IMG/VR virus record: IMGVR_UViG_3300009182_000039 | Span: 24,912-88,911 of that record | DNA: 64,000 nt | Direction: 5' to 3' (one strand) | Source of the DNA: a virus | Shown: piece by piece, positions 26,607 to 39,000 of the stretch | Layout: the number at the start of each line of letters is the position of its first letter | Position numbering within the stretch: position 1 is the stretch's first letter | Notes under the pieces: generated by a model | Seen by the model: the letters and a program-made list of their open reading frames with translations, nothing else | Told to the model about the DNA's origin: nothing | Databases searched by the model: none | Translations under genes and position numbers: made by a program

Positions 26607-26911
26607 CTATTTTTGCTAAGTTGTTCGTGTTCTTCAAACCATAACTTCATAGTTTCTTGCCAGCGGGTTTTTGCTAAATTTAATAATTCTTTATAATCAA
26701 CTATAACTGGAGTTTCATACAAATCAAATAAGTATAATACTTGTTGACCTTCTGATGCTTTAAGTATGTTAATCAATTCGGGCCCAGCTTTAAACATTCC
26801 ACCATTATAAGCAAAAATAAGTTTGCTTTGATATTTTTCTTTGAGTGTCCGTTTGGCTGCCGCATGTTCAAAACGACTACGGCCGTGAGCAACTAAATTA
26901 TCAGTATCCAT
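26603..26911 (-). CDS. Small conserved-type phage protein (102 aa), unknown function
   Basis: No function known to me. The opening NLVAHGRSRFEHAAAKRTLKEKY is a pattern I associate with short hypothetical proteins of T4-like marine phages. It is the first gene of the ten-gene leftward operon. A TATAATAA element ends 4 nt before the ATG and there is no Shine-Dalgarno sequence, so this too may be leaderless. Confidence 0.7.
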   Translation of the reverse strand: MDTDNLVAHGRSRFEHAAAKRTLKEKYQSKLIFAYNGGMFKAGPELINILKASEGQQVLYLFDLYETPVIVDYKELLNLAKTRWQETMKLWFEEHEQLSKNR

Positions 26912-26915
26912 GTGT

Positions 26916-26923
26916 TTATTATA
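26916..26923 (-). promoter_or_regulatory. Promoter-like TATAATAA before the glycan operon
   Basis: TATAATAA on the minus strand, 4 nt before the ATG at 26911. It matches a sigma-70 -10 box (TATAAT) or a degenerate late box. It follows the terminator at 26944, so the operon starts here. Confidence 0.45.
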
Positions 26924-26943
26924 CTACGAAAAGGGACAAAAGT

Positions 26944-26962
26944 AAAGGGGCTATACCCCTTT
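26944..26962 (-). terminator. Terminator of the tail-fibre operon
   Basis: AAAGGGG and CCCCTTT pair around a 5-nt loop. Read leftward, the stem is followed by a T-rich stretch (TTTACTTTT). It lies just past the end of the gene at 26980 and separates the structural genes from the metabolic region. Confidence 0.8.
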
Positions 26963-26979
26963 TGGTAAAAATAAAACGA

Positions 26980-27927
26980 TTAAACTACGCCAACGGTTGA
27001 CGCAACACTTGGAGTGCCCCAAGTATTTGTCAAATAGGTTGTTGCTGGTGGGAAATAGGTTACAACAGTAGCCGGCGCTGTGCCGAAAGCTATACCGGTA
27101 GTAGCAGTTCCGCCAGCAATAGCGGCGTTGATGTCATCGCCGTTACTATACCATGTTGTAACTAAAGTAAGATTAGTGGATCCATTCCATGCTGCAGTAA
27201 CTTGAACATAATTACTGGAATAAGCCGCGCCAGAATCAAATTGTTTGTAAATGATTGTAGGGCTTGATATAAGTTGAGCAAACCCTGTGCTTGTGGTTAA
27301 AATAGTCGGAGTTCCCGTACCACCAATTTTAGTAGTACCTGTATAAGTTACACCATTAATACTTTTACTAGCACCAGTACTTGACAAATAAATTGCGCCG
27401 CAGGTTGTACCAATAAAGCTATTCCATTCAGTATCAACCCCTGTACCTGTGGATGTTTTACTAAATTGAATTTTAACTGTTGCTCCAGAATTAAAGAAAT
27501 TACTTGCTGCTGTAGCATTGGCAAAGGTAACGGTATCAGTAAATGTTATTGTCCAAGACGCAGTTCCAGAGCCAGCGCCCGAAGTAGCACTGGCAGATCC
27601 AGTCCATCCAGTAAATTGTGTGCCTTGTGTTGACGCATTATACTTATTGGTATTAATGCTAGTAATATCAGTACTTAAATTATTTAAAACTGAGATTACA
27701 TTACCTGTTTGAGGATTAGTTCTTGTTGTAATACTTGTGCCTTGATGACTGGCAGCACTACTAACCGTTGTATTTAAATTTGCCCAAGAATTAGCGTTAA
27801 CTGTATCTCCAGCTGATATATTGGCAGCAACTGATTGACCGTAGCTCGCATTCCAAACAGCATTAACATTGCCATTAAAGCCATTATAATCTGATGCTTG
27901 TATCAGGCCACCGGTTACATACGTCAT
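26980..27927 (-). CDS. Tail fibre or virion surface protein
   Basis: This 315-residue protein is rich in Thr, Ser, Gly, Ala and Asn, with almost no charged residues in long stretches, typical of phage tail-fibre and decoration proteins. An N-terminal MTYVTGGLIQASDYNGFNGN resembles the start of many phage fibre proteins with a trimer-forming head. Repeated TGTxxxG patterns suggest beta structure. It is last in the leftward structural region, 15 nt after the gene at 27943. Confidence 0.65.
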   Translation of the reverse strand: MTYVTGGLIQASDYNGFNGNVNAVWNASYGQSVAANISAGDTVNANSWANLNTTVSSAASHQGTSITTRTNPQTGNVISVLNNLSTDITSINTNKYNASTQGTQFTGWTGSASATSGAGSGTASWTITFTDTVTFANATAASNFFNSGATVKIQFSKTSTGTGVDTEWNSFIGTTCGAIYLSSTGASKSINGVTYTGTTKIGGTGTPTILTTSTGFAQLISSPTIIYKQFDSGAAYSSNYVQVTAAWNGSTNLTLVTTWYSNGDDINAAIAGGTATTGIAFGTAPATVVTYFPPATTYLTNTWGTPSVASTVGVV

Positions 27928-27942
27928 TGTTGTTCCTAATTT

Positions 27943-29229
27943 TTATTTGATGGTTACAATAGCTTCAACGGTACCAATACCAGAATCTAATTTATTTACA
28001 AGTGATCGACCAATAACATTAAATGCCGTTGCTTCGCCTGCTTTAGCTGCTCTTGCCATACCAGCGCCTGCGGAAACTAAACGGTCACCTTTGTTGACTA
28101 CACCTGTAACTTGAACTGGCACACGACCTGTCATAGCCACCGGCGGGTGGGTTAAATCATTACCGGCTCCGTTATTCATCAAGTAAGCAGCGTTTGTACT
28201 GATAACTCCAAATACAGATTCACTTAGTTCTGTATTAGATTGAGTAATTTCAGCAATACCGCCTAGCTCAACTACTGTACCTGGAGCATATTCTGTATCG
28301 GCTTCAAAGCGTTCTGCCACGTCGGCATAATTAGCTGTAATTCCAAATTGACTACTTACAATGCCAGTGGAGCCATTAATTGTCAATGCTGTCGAAGGAG
28401 TACTTGCTTTATTAACGCTAAAATTAATATTACCATTTAAATCAGCATTACTTAAAGTAACTGTTGTACCCGAAACTCCTACAGCAAAATCATTACCAGC
28501 ACCTACAGATAAACCTGTGTTGTTAACTACTCTTAATGTTCCTGTTGTTGATGTATTAGCATCTGAACGCATAAATGAATTGCCATACACACCATTTAAT
28601 TGTAGTGCGTTGGTTGCTGTACCTGTGAACAACGGAACTTGTGAGTTAATTGTTGAAGCAAGCGTGATGCCTGGATAAACTTGTGTAAATCCTGGAATAG
28701 CTGTTTGCGGAGTAAACGCAGCATCTTCAGAAATAAATCCAATAATAGCATTATTAACATACAGTTCAACAACAACGTGAGATGTTGCTGTATTATCAAG
28801 GATTGTGGCAGGAATAGCACCAGTAATACCTGTAGTTGAATTGTAAATTGGGCCCACTAATAACCACGCTGTGCCGGTCCATACATTAAGTTGTTGTGTT
28901 GTAGTATTATACCACAAATCACCAGTAGAATTATTAGTTGGTGCTGAACTAGCTGACTGAGCTCCGCCTAATGATTTCCATCCAACGCCGTTATAAACTT
29001 GTAATACAGATGTAGTGGTATTAAACCATAACTGGCCTTTTAACGGAGTTGAAGGTGATGTGCTATTGGCGGCATTTTCTAATAAATGTACAAAATTGTC
29101 GTCTAAAAACTGACCGTATCCTGCGTAATTTTTACCAACCAATGTTTGCGAACAAGCTGTAGTGTTGATAGTTCCATCTGGTATTGTAGTTAAAACATTA
29201 CCATTTGTTAGATTAATTGTGTATGACAT
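27943..29229 (-). CDS. Tail fibre protein with C-terminal self-cleavage-type domain
   Basis: This 428-residue protein begins with two copies of a short module ending in G-x-L-W-[FY]-N-T-T followed by L-x-V-[YW]-[NT]-G (near residues 66 and 106), as seen in fibres of marine T4-like phages. Near 305 it has YADVAERFEADTEYAPGTVV, a pattern typical of the Peptidase_G2/fibre-chaperone domain that ends some fibres. A late-type box (CATAAATA) and a good GGACGGAG ribosome site precede the start. Confidence 0.75.
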   Translation of the reverse strand: MSYTINLTNGNVLTTIPDGTINTTACSQTLVGKNYAGYGQFLDDNFVHLLENAANSTSPSTPLKGQLWFNTTTSVLQVYNGVGWKSLGGAQSASSAPTNNSTGDLWYNTTTQQLNVWTGTAWLLVGPIYNSTTGITGAIPATILDNTATSHVVVELYVNNAIIGFISEDAAFTPQTAIPGFTQVYPGITLASTINSQVPLFTGTATNALQLNGVYGNSFMRSDANTSTTGTLRVVNNTGLSVGAGNDFAVGVSGTTVTLSNADLNGNINFSVNKASTPSTALTINGSTGIVSSQFGITANYADVAERFEADTEYAPGTVVELGGIAEITQSNTELSESVFGVISTNAAYLMNNGAGNDLTHPPVAMTGRVPVQVTGVVNKGDRLVSAGAGMARAAKAGEATAFNVIGRSLVNKLDSGIGTVEAIVTIK

Positions 29230-29252
29230 TTAGTTTACTCCGTCCTTTTTAT

Positions 29253-29260
29253 TATTTATG
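29253..29260 (-). promoter_or_regulatory. Late-type promoter box CATAAATA
   Basis: CATAAATA on the minus strand, 23 nt before the ATG at 29229, with a Shine-Dalgarno sequence GGACGGAG in the leader. This is the leadered type. Confidence 0.55.
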
Positions 29261-29278
29261 GCCATTTAATATACATAT

Positions 29279-29887
29279 TTATGCGGCGCTTAAATTTGTT
29301 AATGTCTGTATTCTAAGGGTATAATCTATCTGAATTTGGCGATTTAAACTCTTTTGTACAGGATGAAAAATAACATGGGTAATTAGGAATAAATCAGTGG
29401 CTGAACCGTTCCAGCATTGTAATCCTAACTCATCAAAAACATATTCTCCATTAAAATTGGTGCTATTATCGAACGCTTGCTGGCCAGCAGGCTGTCCGTA
29501 GTCTAATAAACATGAAACTAGTATGTCTGTATATGGATTTCCTGAAGTGTGCAACACCGTCATATTGTTATTAGCGGGATCTAAATTATCAGCAGAATTG
29601 CCATCCACTACTTGAACGTATGTTTCGTTGTATAAACTAGCATTTTGTCCGGTGACATTAGGCGGCAAATATGTGATAACTCCTGTGGGATCTACAGCTG
29701 ATCCACCATTACCAAAAGCCATGGAATAAATCCAACCTTTACCTTGATCACTGAGTGTATTAGCCATAGCAATGCTAATATTTTCATAATTAATGGCGTT
29801 CTTTTTATCTACCAAAACTTCCCCAGTTGTGGGGTCGGTAATTTTAATAAATCCTTCTATCTTTGCTAAACCTGGCTGAATAATCAT
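29279..29887 (-). CDS. Virion structural protein (202 aa)
   Basis: Function not known precisely; size, composition and position fit a baseplate or tail structural protein of marine T4-like phages. The N-terminus carries GFIKITDPTTGEVLVDKKNA (residues 12-31), then a beta-rich body with FGNGG near 66 and a C-terminal NRQIQIDYTLRIQTL strand pair. The same N-terminal motif recurs in the tiny gene immediately upstream, with which it overlaps by 4 nt (ATGA). Confidence 0.65.
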   Translation of the reverse strand: MIIQPGLAKIEGFIKITDPTTGEVLVDKKNAINYENISIAMANTLSDQGKGWIYSMAFGNGGSAVDPTGVITYLPPNVTGQNASLYNETYVQVVDGNSADNLDPANNNMTVLHTSGNPYTDILVSCLLDYGQPAGQQAFDNSTNFNGEYVFDELGLQCWNGSATDLFLITHVIFHPVQKSLNRQIQIDYTLRIQTLTNLSAA

Positions 29888-30024
29888 GCTTTCTGCTCCA
29901 CAAATACTTTATGGGTCTGTGGATCAAAAATCTTCACAAAACCATCGACTGTTACAGAGCCCGTATCATTCGGACGCTTTTCAGGTTGAACTTGTTGCTG
30001 TTGTGTTGGTGTTTTATTTTCCAT
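29884..30024 (-). CDS. 46-aa protein duplicating the N-terminal motif of the next gene
   Basis: A short gene not long enough for usual gene callers. It starts with MENKTPTQQQQ, and residues 25-45 (GSVTVDGFVKIFDPQTHKVF and onward) align with IEGFIKITDPTTGEVLV of the 202-residue protein that follows. Its TGA overlaps the downstream ATG. An AATAAATA box ends 7 nt before the ATG. It may be a partner or competitor of the downstream structural protein, or a split-off domain. Confidence 0.7.
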   Translation of the reverse strand: MENKTPTQQQQVQPEKRPNDTGSVTVDGFVKIFDPQTHKVFVEQKA

Positions 30025-30031
30025 CGTTCTT

Positions 30032-30039
30032 TATTTATT
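30032..30039 (-). promoter_or_regulatory. Late-type promoter box AATAAATA, short leader
   Basis: AATAAATA on the minus strand ends 7 nt before the ATG at 30024. The intervening AAGAACG is a poor Shine-Dalgarno sequence. Confidence 0.45.
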
Positions 30040-30077
30040 ATGATTTATATCCATGTCAAACCTTATAGATATTTACC

Positions 30078-33000
30078 TTAATTTAGACCCCTTAAAAATA
30101 GCGCCGCAGGGTTATTGGTTTGCTGTAGCGGAACCCCATCGGATGCTGTCCCAACTCCTGGATTATACCAACTGACTCCGCGACGAACTATGATAGTAAC
30201 TTCAACCCCATCTGCTGGCGGAGTAGCAAAAGATACAATTATCGGAGTTAAGTTTGTTACTCCATACCCGCTAGTTTGTAACGCTCCGCCAAGATATACC
30301 TCTACAGTTTCTATATTACTACCCATACCTACGTCATAATTTCCATCACCTTCTGGATATGAATAATTTGTACTGTCATAAGGAATAGATCCAGTCCAAT
30401 CATTAGCATTATTAACAGTAATATCTGTAGTAAAGTTAGTAGTTGTGCCGTTGCCTAAGAAAGAATTAGTTTCAATATAATTTTGGAACTGTTCCGGCAT
30501 TAAATTGCCTCGGCCCATATTGTATACATAAGCACCAACGGCATGAGAATCTGCTCCGGTACCAGCTGTGCCACGCAATAAGCTACTAATAGTATTAGCT
30601 TCTATATCAATTTCACGATACATAATGCGCTCGCCGTTGATACTTACTACACCCCATATATTGGCAGCAAACTCAGGAATACTCAATGCGCCAGCGTTGA
30701 CTACATGAATGATATCATCGGTTGCTGTGACTGCTTCTGTCACTGTTGTAGTAGTAGAAGGGGTCATGCGATATGTAGCTTGCACACCGCGCATATCTTG
30801 GAATATTCTAAATTCCATAGATTCTGGAACTACTGAATTTGTAACGTTTGTTATTATAATAACATCAGTTGGACCAATTACTCCATTATTTAATGTTAAT
30901 GTGTTATCAACAATAGTATAATCTGTATAAGCTGTTAAGACTCTTCCATTTCTGGATACCCACGGCCGAGATATATCTGTATATGATTGATATAGTGTAA
31001 AGTCATTAAAATAAATTGTATCGCCTACTGTGGCATCAAATAATCCAGGATCAGCCGACGGAGCACCAGGAGGATTATCATATAAAGTTGAGTCATATTT
31101 TTCATAAATTGAAATACCTTGACTTACTGGCCCAACAAATATTTGTTGGGATAATCGTTGTTCGCGAGTATCATTAAATGTAGTAACTGAAATTATATCG
31201 CCTGCGTGTGGGACAATACCTGTTCCAGAAATAATTGTTAATGTATATGCCATTGGATCAATAATATATTGAGCCGTTACATCAACCGCAACATATACTT
31301 CAGCACCGTCAGCTGGAGCAGTATCTAACACTATATCAGGATAAGCGAATATATATGTAGCTGGCTCTTGTAGTATGCCATCGACATAAACACTTAAATT
31401 ATCTTTAATAATAGTAGTTGGATCAACTCCTAATCTAGTAGGTAACGCAAATGCATCATTTGTGCCATCACCTACACTAGGTTTTCCTGCACTGCCACTA
31501 GCAGTAATGCCACCAATAGTAACTATAGCAGTTACTGGATTTGTATATTCTAAACTAATTGTTGGATCTAAATCATACTCTAGTTGTCCCGTTGTAGGAA
31601 CTGTTATAGTTTGAGTTACTGGTATACTCCAGCTATAATTTGTAGTAACGCTATCAATTGTAGTAGGGCTAATGGCTACTAAACTAATAAAATCATCCGA
31701 AGCATAAGTAGAATCAAAAGTTAACGTTGTAGTATTAAAGGCTGTGCCGGCTTCGTATGAATATTCTGTAGTTGGTACGCAACTTCCATTTACGAAAATA
31801 ACAAATTCTTGTATCAAACTATACTGTACTGGTACTGTTAAAGAATTTCCAACATCGGCACCGTTGTATATATTTTTGTAAAGCTGATTCCCGCCACCAA
31901 CTTGATATACATAAATGCCTAATTGATCGCCGTTAGCAACCAACGACGAGGAATTTAAAATAGTAAATGTTTGATTTACCCAATTGACTGTATAATCAGT
32001 ACCTTCATTTAAATTATAACCTTGTGTTACATCTGTAATTTCTAAATCTGCTGGGAACGATTGTAATCCATCAAAACTTATAGTTGGATTTACACTATCG
32101 TATATAACTTGTAGTGTTCCTTGTGCAAACCCGTGTCCTAATCCTTGCCAGTCGGCCCCAGGAGTAGTATAAACTCGAAGATCTAAAGTGTCAAACTCGA
32201 TACCAGGAACTAATTCTTCTGGTGCGTGGCTTTCGTAGGCATCAACATACTTACCGCCATCAATATTAATGTCGGATGGCCGAGTACCCAAGTATGGATC
32301 AAGATAACTACTTTGGAATATAGTATCAAGTATACCCAAATCGTATGTAGGTTGGCCGTTTGGATCTAATGAAATGTTATCGAATGGGTTAATATCAAAA
32401 TTACCGCGGTCAAAACCAGTGTCTTGGTCAAATCTTACAGCAGCAACTTGTACACCTGGGTAATCAATGCCGTCAATCAGTAATGGCAACGACAATCCAG
32501 GAGTATTAACTGTACTTACATAAAAACCCATTGTGCGATCAGCACCACTTAATACACCAGCATCAACTTGTAACCATTCTGCTGGATCAAACACAGAATT
32601 TGTTACTGATCCACTAGTGCTATCGGCGGCCCAGACCAGATTATCGTAGCGAACTTGTGTTCCATTTTCATATGTTATGTTGGCTTCCCAGTCGATAATA
32701 GTCGATTGATATTCGCAACGGTCATATTTAATTGTAGTATTGAAAGAACGAACTAACGAGTTGTTCATAATAGTTACTGCTTGAGCAATTTGTCCTACAA
32801 ATGTCAATTCCGCTGTTCCATTAACTTCAGTAGCTGTGCCAATTGGTTCTACATTACCTAAAATGCCGGCAGTATCAACTACATAAATGTTATTCCATGA
32901 TGTAATAATATTTTCATTCTCTACAACCGATATTCCTGCAGCCCACGGTGTAGGATCGCCAGGTAATCCACCGCCACTAATGGTAATAATTGCATCCGTA

Positions 33001-36000
33001 CTATAACCTGATCCTGGATTTACAACAATAATTTCAATTACTTGTCCAGCAGGATTAATAATAGCTGTCATAGTAGCTTGTGTGATACAAGTTCCTGTTA
33101 CAGTAACTACTGGTACCGAGGTATAGCCAGAACCACTATTAACAATACTAACAGCTTGAATGCTTAATAAATAATTTTCAAACCATTGACTATACAAACT
33201 TGGCAATTGCCATATTTGAGCATTGGGAGCAGTATTACTAGCATTTGAATGATAAGCAGTAATAGCTTCTGTGTATGGGGTTAGTATCGGACTTACAAAT
33301 TGCGATACTGGCAGCGATGAATTCCAATAAGCTGGCAAATCATAATCGGTAATATCGCCTAAGAAGTCATCTTCTCCAGTATAAATTAAATTAAATTGGC
33401 GCACTTGTACGTGATACGGTTTAATTTCTTGAAAATAATTTATAACAAAGTCTTGGTTATCGGCAAGATATGTTTGATAGGGTTTTAATGAACGAATTTC
33501 GTGATTTACATCAACATAACTAGTTTTAACTAACCAAGAGGGATCAGTAAATTCACTATAAACATAATTAAAGATTAAAATTAAACTGCTATTTCTTTCA
33601 AATAATAAATCGCCAATATAAATTTCTTCATTCAACGCACGAAGAATGTAACGTGTTTCAGTTTGCGGAGTTTCATCAAAATATAATGAATCAAATACTT
33701 GAGCATCAAATCCAAAATTTCCAACAGTATAGTTCCATAATTCTTCTTTAAATGCAATGGTGCCATCTTCTAACCCAACACGAGTCCAATCCTTAACTAA
33801 GTCAATGCCTGTTCTTAAATATATTTCCCATTTGCCGGCACCATTACTTATAACTCGCACAGAAGAACCCACTGGTACTGTTTCATAACTTAATGTTGCC
33901 AATTGAGAATAATTTTGAACAGCCGCTACTGGTGAAAGTGTAGAATTATAACCTGGTAAGTACCAATTAATATAATACCAATATTCGGGTGTGTCGTAAC
34001 TTTGGACGCGAATTAACGCTAATGTTTGTCCTGTTTGAACTTCATAAATTGTCCAGCGGCCAAATTGACTACTGTCCGACAATACAAGATATTTGTAGCC
34101 TACTGGAACTATACTGAGATTTTGATAGCCTAAAATTTCTAAATTGGCTACTTTATAATCCCATGCGCCACTATTTGCTTGTGGAATTGATTCAGCGGCA
34201 TTTAATAAATTAAAACTTCGAGTTTCAGAAATTGGGTATTGTGCTAATATTGTATTTGCCCGGCCTAAATAATTTTCCAAAGCTGTAAATCTATCAGTCA
34301 CCATACTTTGACGGGGTCGGAATTGCACTCCATAACGCATACCAAAACTTAAATTAGGATCCGGCACAGCACTACCTGCAGTGTCAACCCCGCATAAACT
34401 ATCTAAAAATTTACGATATAGGTTTGAATTTAAGAACGATTTAGCTACACCATCTTTAATAATTTGATATTCTTGATGGATTACTGCGTCGTTAAGTTTA
34501 CGGTCAAACCCAATACTTAAAATAGTATTTGTTGCGTTTAATAAACTTTGTGCGTTGTAAATAGCAATGGTACTAGCATTAAGTCCAGCAATATATGGTA
34601 ATCCACTGCTACGAGGATCGGTAATATAGCTAGCCACACCACTAGGACTTAATGTTTTTCCGGCACCAGTAGAAATAGTTGTAATTCCTCTTACCCAGAA
34701 ATAATAAAATGTAGTAAAAATATTATTTGTGCCTAGCTGCGAAGTTACACAATAACTTGTGGTACTAAGTGGTGTACCTTGTCCAGTATAGCCAGCTGGT
34801 GGATTAGAACTTTCTACCCATTGATAAATGTCCACTCTACTTCCTGGGAATATTGATCCCCAACGGCGACTAGCATATACTATATCATCTTGATTTGGAT
34901 CAATAAATCTTACAGTATCAGTATCCCACCACATTTGTCCAATACGTTCACGACCCCAAGATTGACCATTATTATGGACTGATCCTTGATTATATTGAGC
35001 TGGATCTACGGCACCAATATAATTAATGTTGCTTCGAGCTACTCCTAATATTTTACCTTGTAGTGGATCAAAGAAATCAAAATATGTTTGTGCTTGCCCA
35101 GTAACCGTAGTGTTAACTCCGGCCGCTTGTTCTCCGTTATAAGAAAATACTCCGTCGATAGCGTAGACATCAACTACAGGTTGTTGTACTCTTATCGGAG
35201 CCCAAGCTGGCGTATCATTTAAATTTTTAAATATTGTAACATAACCCGAGTTTGTTGTTTCATAAATCGTACCGCCAGTTGCCCCGACCATTAATTTGCC
35301 ACTTGTATAATTTACTGCGGTTCCAAAAAAGTTACCAGATTGTACTTTGCTATTATAAATTTGTTGCCCAAACGCAAATTGTCCAGGATTTTTAATACTA
35401 CTTTGACTACTTGGGAAATAATCAAAAGTATATGCTACTCCACCATTGTTAACTGGATTAAAGAATGTTGTGCTATGTTCATCAAAATATGTTTGGCCGG
35501 CATCAAAAGTTGTTGGTTCATAAACGTCGCCGTTCGGAGACCCGACAATTAGATTAACTGCGCTAGTGTCAATGCTTAAACTTGCTCCAAATTGTCCATT
35601 GAATGCTGGCAGCGGGCTTAATATTTGTTGAGTAAACACAAGAGTATTAAATCCTAGTTGGTTGAAAACAGAGGCTACTGTCCCGGGCAGTACTGTAATT
35701 AAATTATACGGTGTACCGGCATCAATATTTTTTACAGATAATGTTAATCTTCCTGATACAACAGTTATAATTCTCCCAGTTGTCGGGGCATAAACAAAAT
35801 AAATGTTTTCTGTGACAGGATCATAAGAATAATCAGTACCGGCGATTTGTAATATGTTGTCTAGGTATACTACAGTTGTGTAAGAACTAGCATCAGAATA
35901 TAAAGTTCCAATATTAAAAATTTTAGTGATGCCATCTGCTACAAATTCTAAATCAGAAGTTAATGTGGCTAAAACATTTGGTATATTAGCAGAGTTAATT

Positions 36001-39000
36001 GCAGCAACAAACCCGGCTATTGTATTATTCAAGCCAGTAGGAACCGATACCTGTGTATCATTAATACGCAATGTTCCATTAGCAGTGAGCGTTGGATTGG
36101 CAATTGTAGAGGTTGTGATTCCGTAAACTCTTGATTGATTAATTTGATAATCTACCGATCCAGATAAATCAGTATAGGTACTATCAAATGGAGCTCCGAC
36201 GTATAAACTGCAATTTAATGGACATGAATCAACAGCAAATCCATATTGTGCGTTTTCGTTAACTGTATTACTAGTTAAAGTTTGAATTTGACTTATTTGA
36301 TTTGTTTCAATTTCAATTATATCACCGTAGTTGAATATTATATTAGAAAATACAATATCATTACCATCTACAGTAAATTGTCCGCTTGGCGATTGCTCAA
36401 TAGTTAATAAGAAAATTCCATTTACACTTACAGCGACTGGTCCAGTAACATTTCCAGGAACAATATATGTTGTTTGTGATGGAGTTGATACTACATAACG
36501 TAGAACACTTCTATCAAACACATATACAGTTCCAGTTTCTGTTAAACTATTAGTATCGGTTTTTGGGGCGCCGATCATTATTTGTCTGCCATCGGTAGTG
36601 GCTGCTATACTAGCACCAAAATTATCTCCAGACATCGAATCAGGAGTAGTAATACTTAAAACATATTGCCAATAAGTTGAAGTAGACGCAATAATTTTTG
36701 CGCCGGCGGGTGGTATTGTTATAAATGTTAAAACTGTAGTATTTGAATTGAATGTATAATCTAAATAAGGGCGTTGTACTACATCATTTACTCTAATAAC
36801 GACATTGTTAATAGATGTAGCATTATACAAATATTGATTTAATGTAAAATTATTTGTATTACTAATTCCAGAGCCAGAATAAGAAAATCCAATTATTTGA
36901 CCTAGTATATTAATACCTGTTACAGTTATAACTAAATTATTAGCAGGAGTTGCCCCGCCTATTTGCGAACCGTTGATTGTAAGTGTATTGCCCACCGCAT
37001 AATTTTGGCCGCCAAATTCTAATGTGGGATAATATACTCCTCTTATAACTTCAACTGTGAAGAGTGCCCCGGTTCCTACACCAGTTGCTGTATTTTGATG
37101 AATAGTATAATAAAAATACTCATCTAATTGTTTAGCTAGGTTACGAGCTATTACTAATGTTTGGCCGTTTACGGGAGGATTAGTGAATATTAAATTATTT
37201 TGATTTAATGTATAATCTACCCCATAAGTTAATCTAGTTTTGTTAAGAGTAACTATTAACTGATTAGGATAGGTATAGTCAATCTGTATTGCGTTAGAAT
37301 ATTCATATATTGATGCGCTATCGGCTGTGGTATATTCAATAGCTTGTGTTTCTACCATTACTTTTTCGTAAGCATATACAGTATTAGCGCCAGGAGCGCC
37401 TATGTACATCCAGTTTTCATCAAGACTAACTATACCCGATGTGCCAAAGCCAATAGGGTCAAAATTTTGGTCAGGTGGTACTAATAACTGTGATATAGTA
37501 ATAGTATTTGTGCCGGCTTCTCTATAAATTACTGCAGCATATCCCATACCAGACAGACTAGTATTAGCACCGACTACTGCCCAATTTGATTTACCAAACG
37601 ATATCATATTACCAAAGTTACTAGTATCACTAACGCCTAAACTTATAGTTCTACTAAATTGATAATCACTCAATGGATCTTTAAAATATGCTAGTACTGT
37701 TCCTACCCCGTTCGCGCCGTTTGGTGCTCCAACTAACGCAAAAAGATTGTTTTGTGTTTGTGCTACACTTGCGCCAAACTGATTGTTTGCTGATAACCCA
37801 GGAGTAATGGTTGAACTTGTAATAAACGGAGCTTGTTTTTGGACCGTCTCCCAGTGGCCGTTGCCATCGTTATCTACCCAAGCAATGGCACCGGGCACTA
37901 AACTGTTTACATATGGCAATGTTGAAATATCGCTTGCTTGACTTACTCTAGCACTTTGCAAATCAAGTACTAATCCTGTGCCAGTAACCGTTGTTATATT
38001 TGTATTTGTAAAACTATACGAAATAGTAATAGTAGTCGGCGAGGGGCTTGATAAAACACGATAGACACCATTAACAGCATCATTAAAATATTTAATAATA
38101 ATTAAAGCGCCTGCTGACAAATTGTGTGCGGCACTAAACTGAACAATACTTGTACCATTTAAATTATCAGTAAGTTGAGTCATTTGACCGTTTACAGCCG
38201 TACAGCGATATACTCCCCAATTATAAGGATTAATTTTAGCAATCCAGATGTAAGTACCAATACCTATACTATTAATCTTAGCATCAATTGCAGTAGGATC
38301 GTCAAGACTGAATACAGTAACGTCAACATCATCTAAACATACATAACCAGCAGAAGGTAATGCAGTTGGAATATTACTGCCTTCGTAGGTAGTAGGTAAA
38401 ATTTCAGTAGATGTAATGTTGTAACTTTCTCTCCATAAATTTTTTAAATAAATTTGTTGGTTAGCTTGACTTGTTTCTCCAGGATTAATAATTTGTATTG
38501 TTGATGGGTTATACGACAATAACGATGCGTCCAATTGAATATCAAAATAACTCTTATTAGCTTGAGCGCCGTATGTTCCTGCTAAGACTCCCCAGTTTTC
38601 ATAGACATTATAGGCTCCACTTTCTTTGCCGCCTAATAGTGTAGAGTTAAATATTTCTGCTGCTTGTAATGTCCCTTTAGTTCCAATAAATTGTTGATAA
38701 AGCTGTACCTGGGTTACTCCGTTTAGATTCATCTCGCTCATATATTGTCGAGGACGGAATCCAATTAGTCCAAATGCAAACAAATCATTATCAGAAGTTA
38801 AATTTGCTTGGTAAACATCATAAGATGTAGTTAATTGATCAGCTTTATTAGCTAGGTTAGGTAATAATCCCTTGTCAATTGCTTGAAAATCGCTCTTGAC
38901 CCAGTCGTTATAATTAAATGTTTCTTGCGGTTCACTAATTGTAATAGCTTGCCAATATGTATTTTTATATAATACAATTTCACCTTTAGTGTATTTGGTA

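Noticed and set aside
1-26911. Host chromosome fragment joined to a phage by misassembly
   Set aside because: Late-type boxes, phage-like compact overlaps and similar AT-rich composition continue across 26.9 kb. The first gene (DctP-like) ends with a strong host-like terminator, so a chimera at the extreme left edge cannot be fully excluded.
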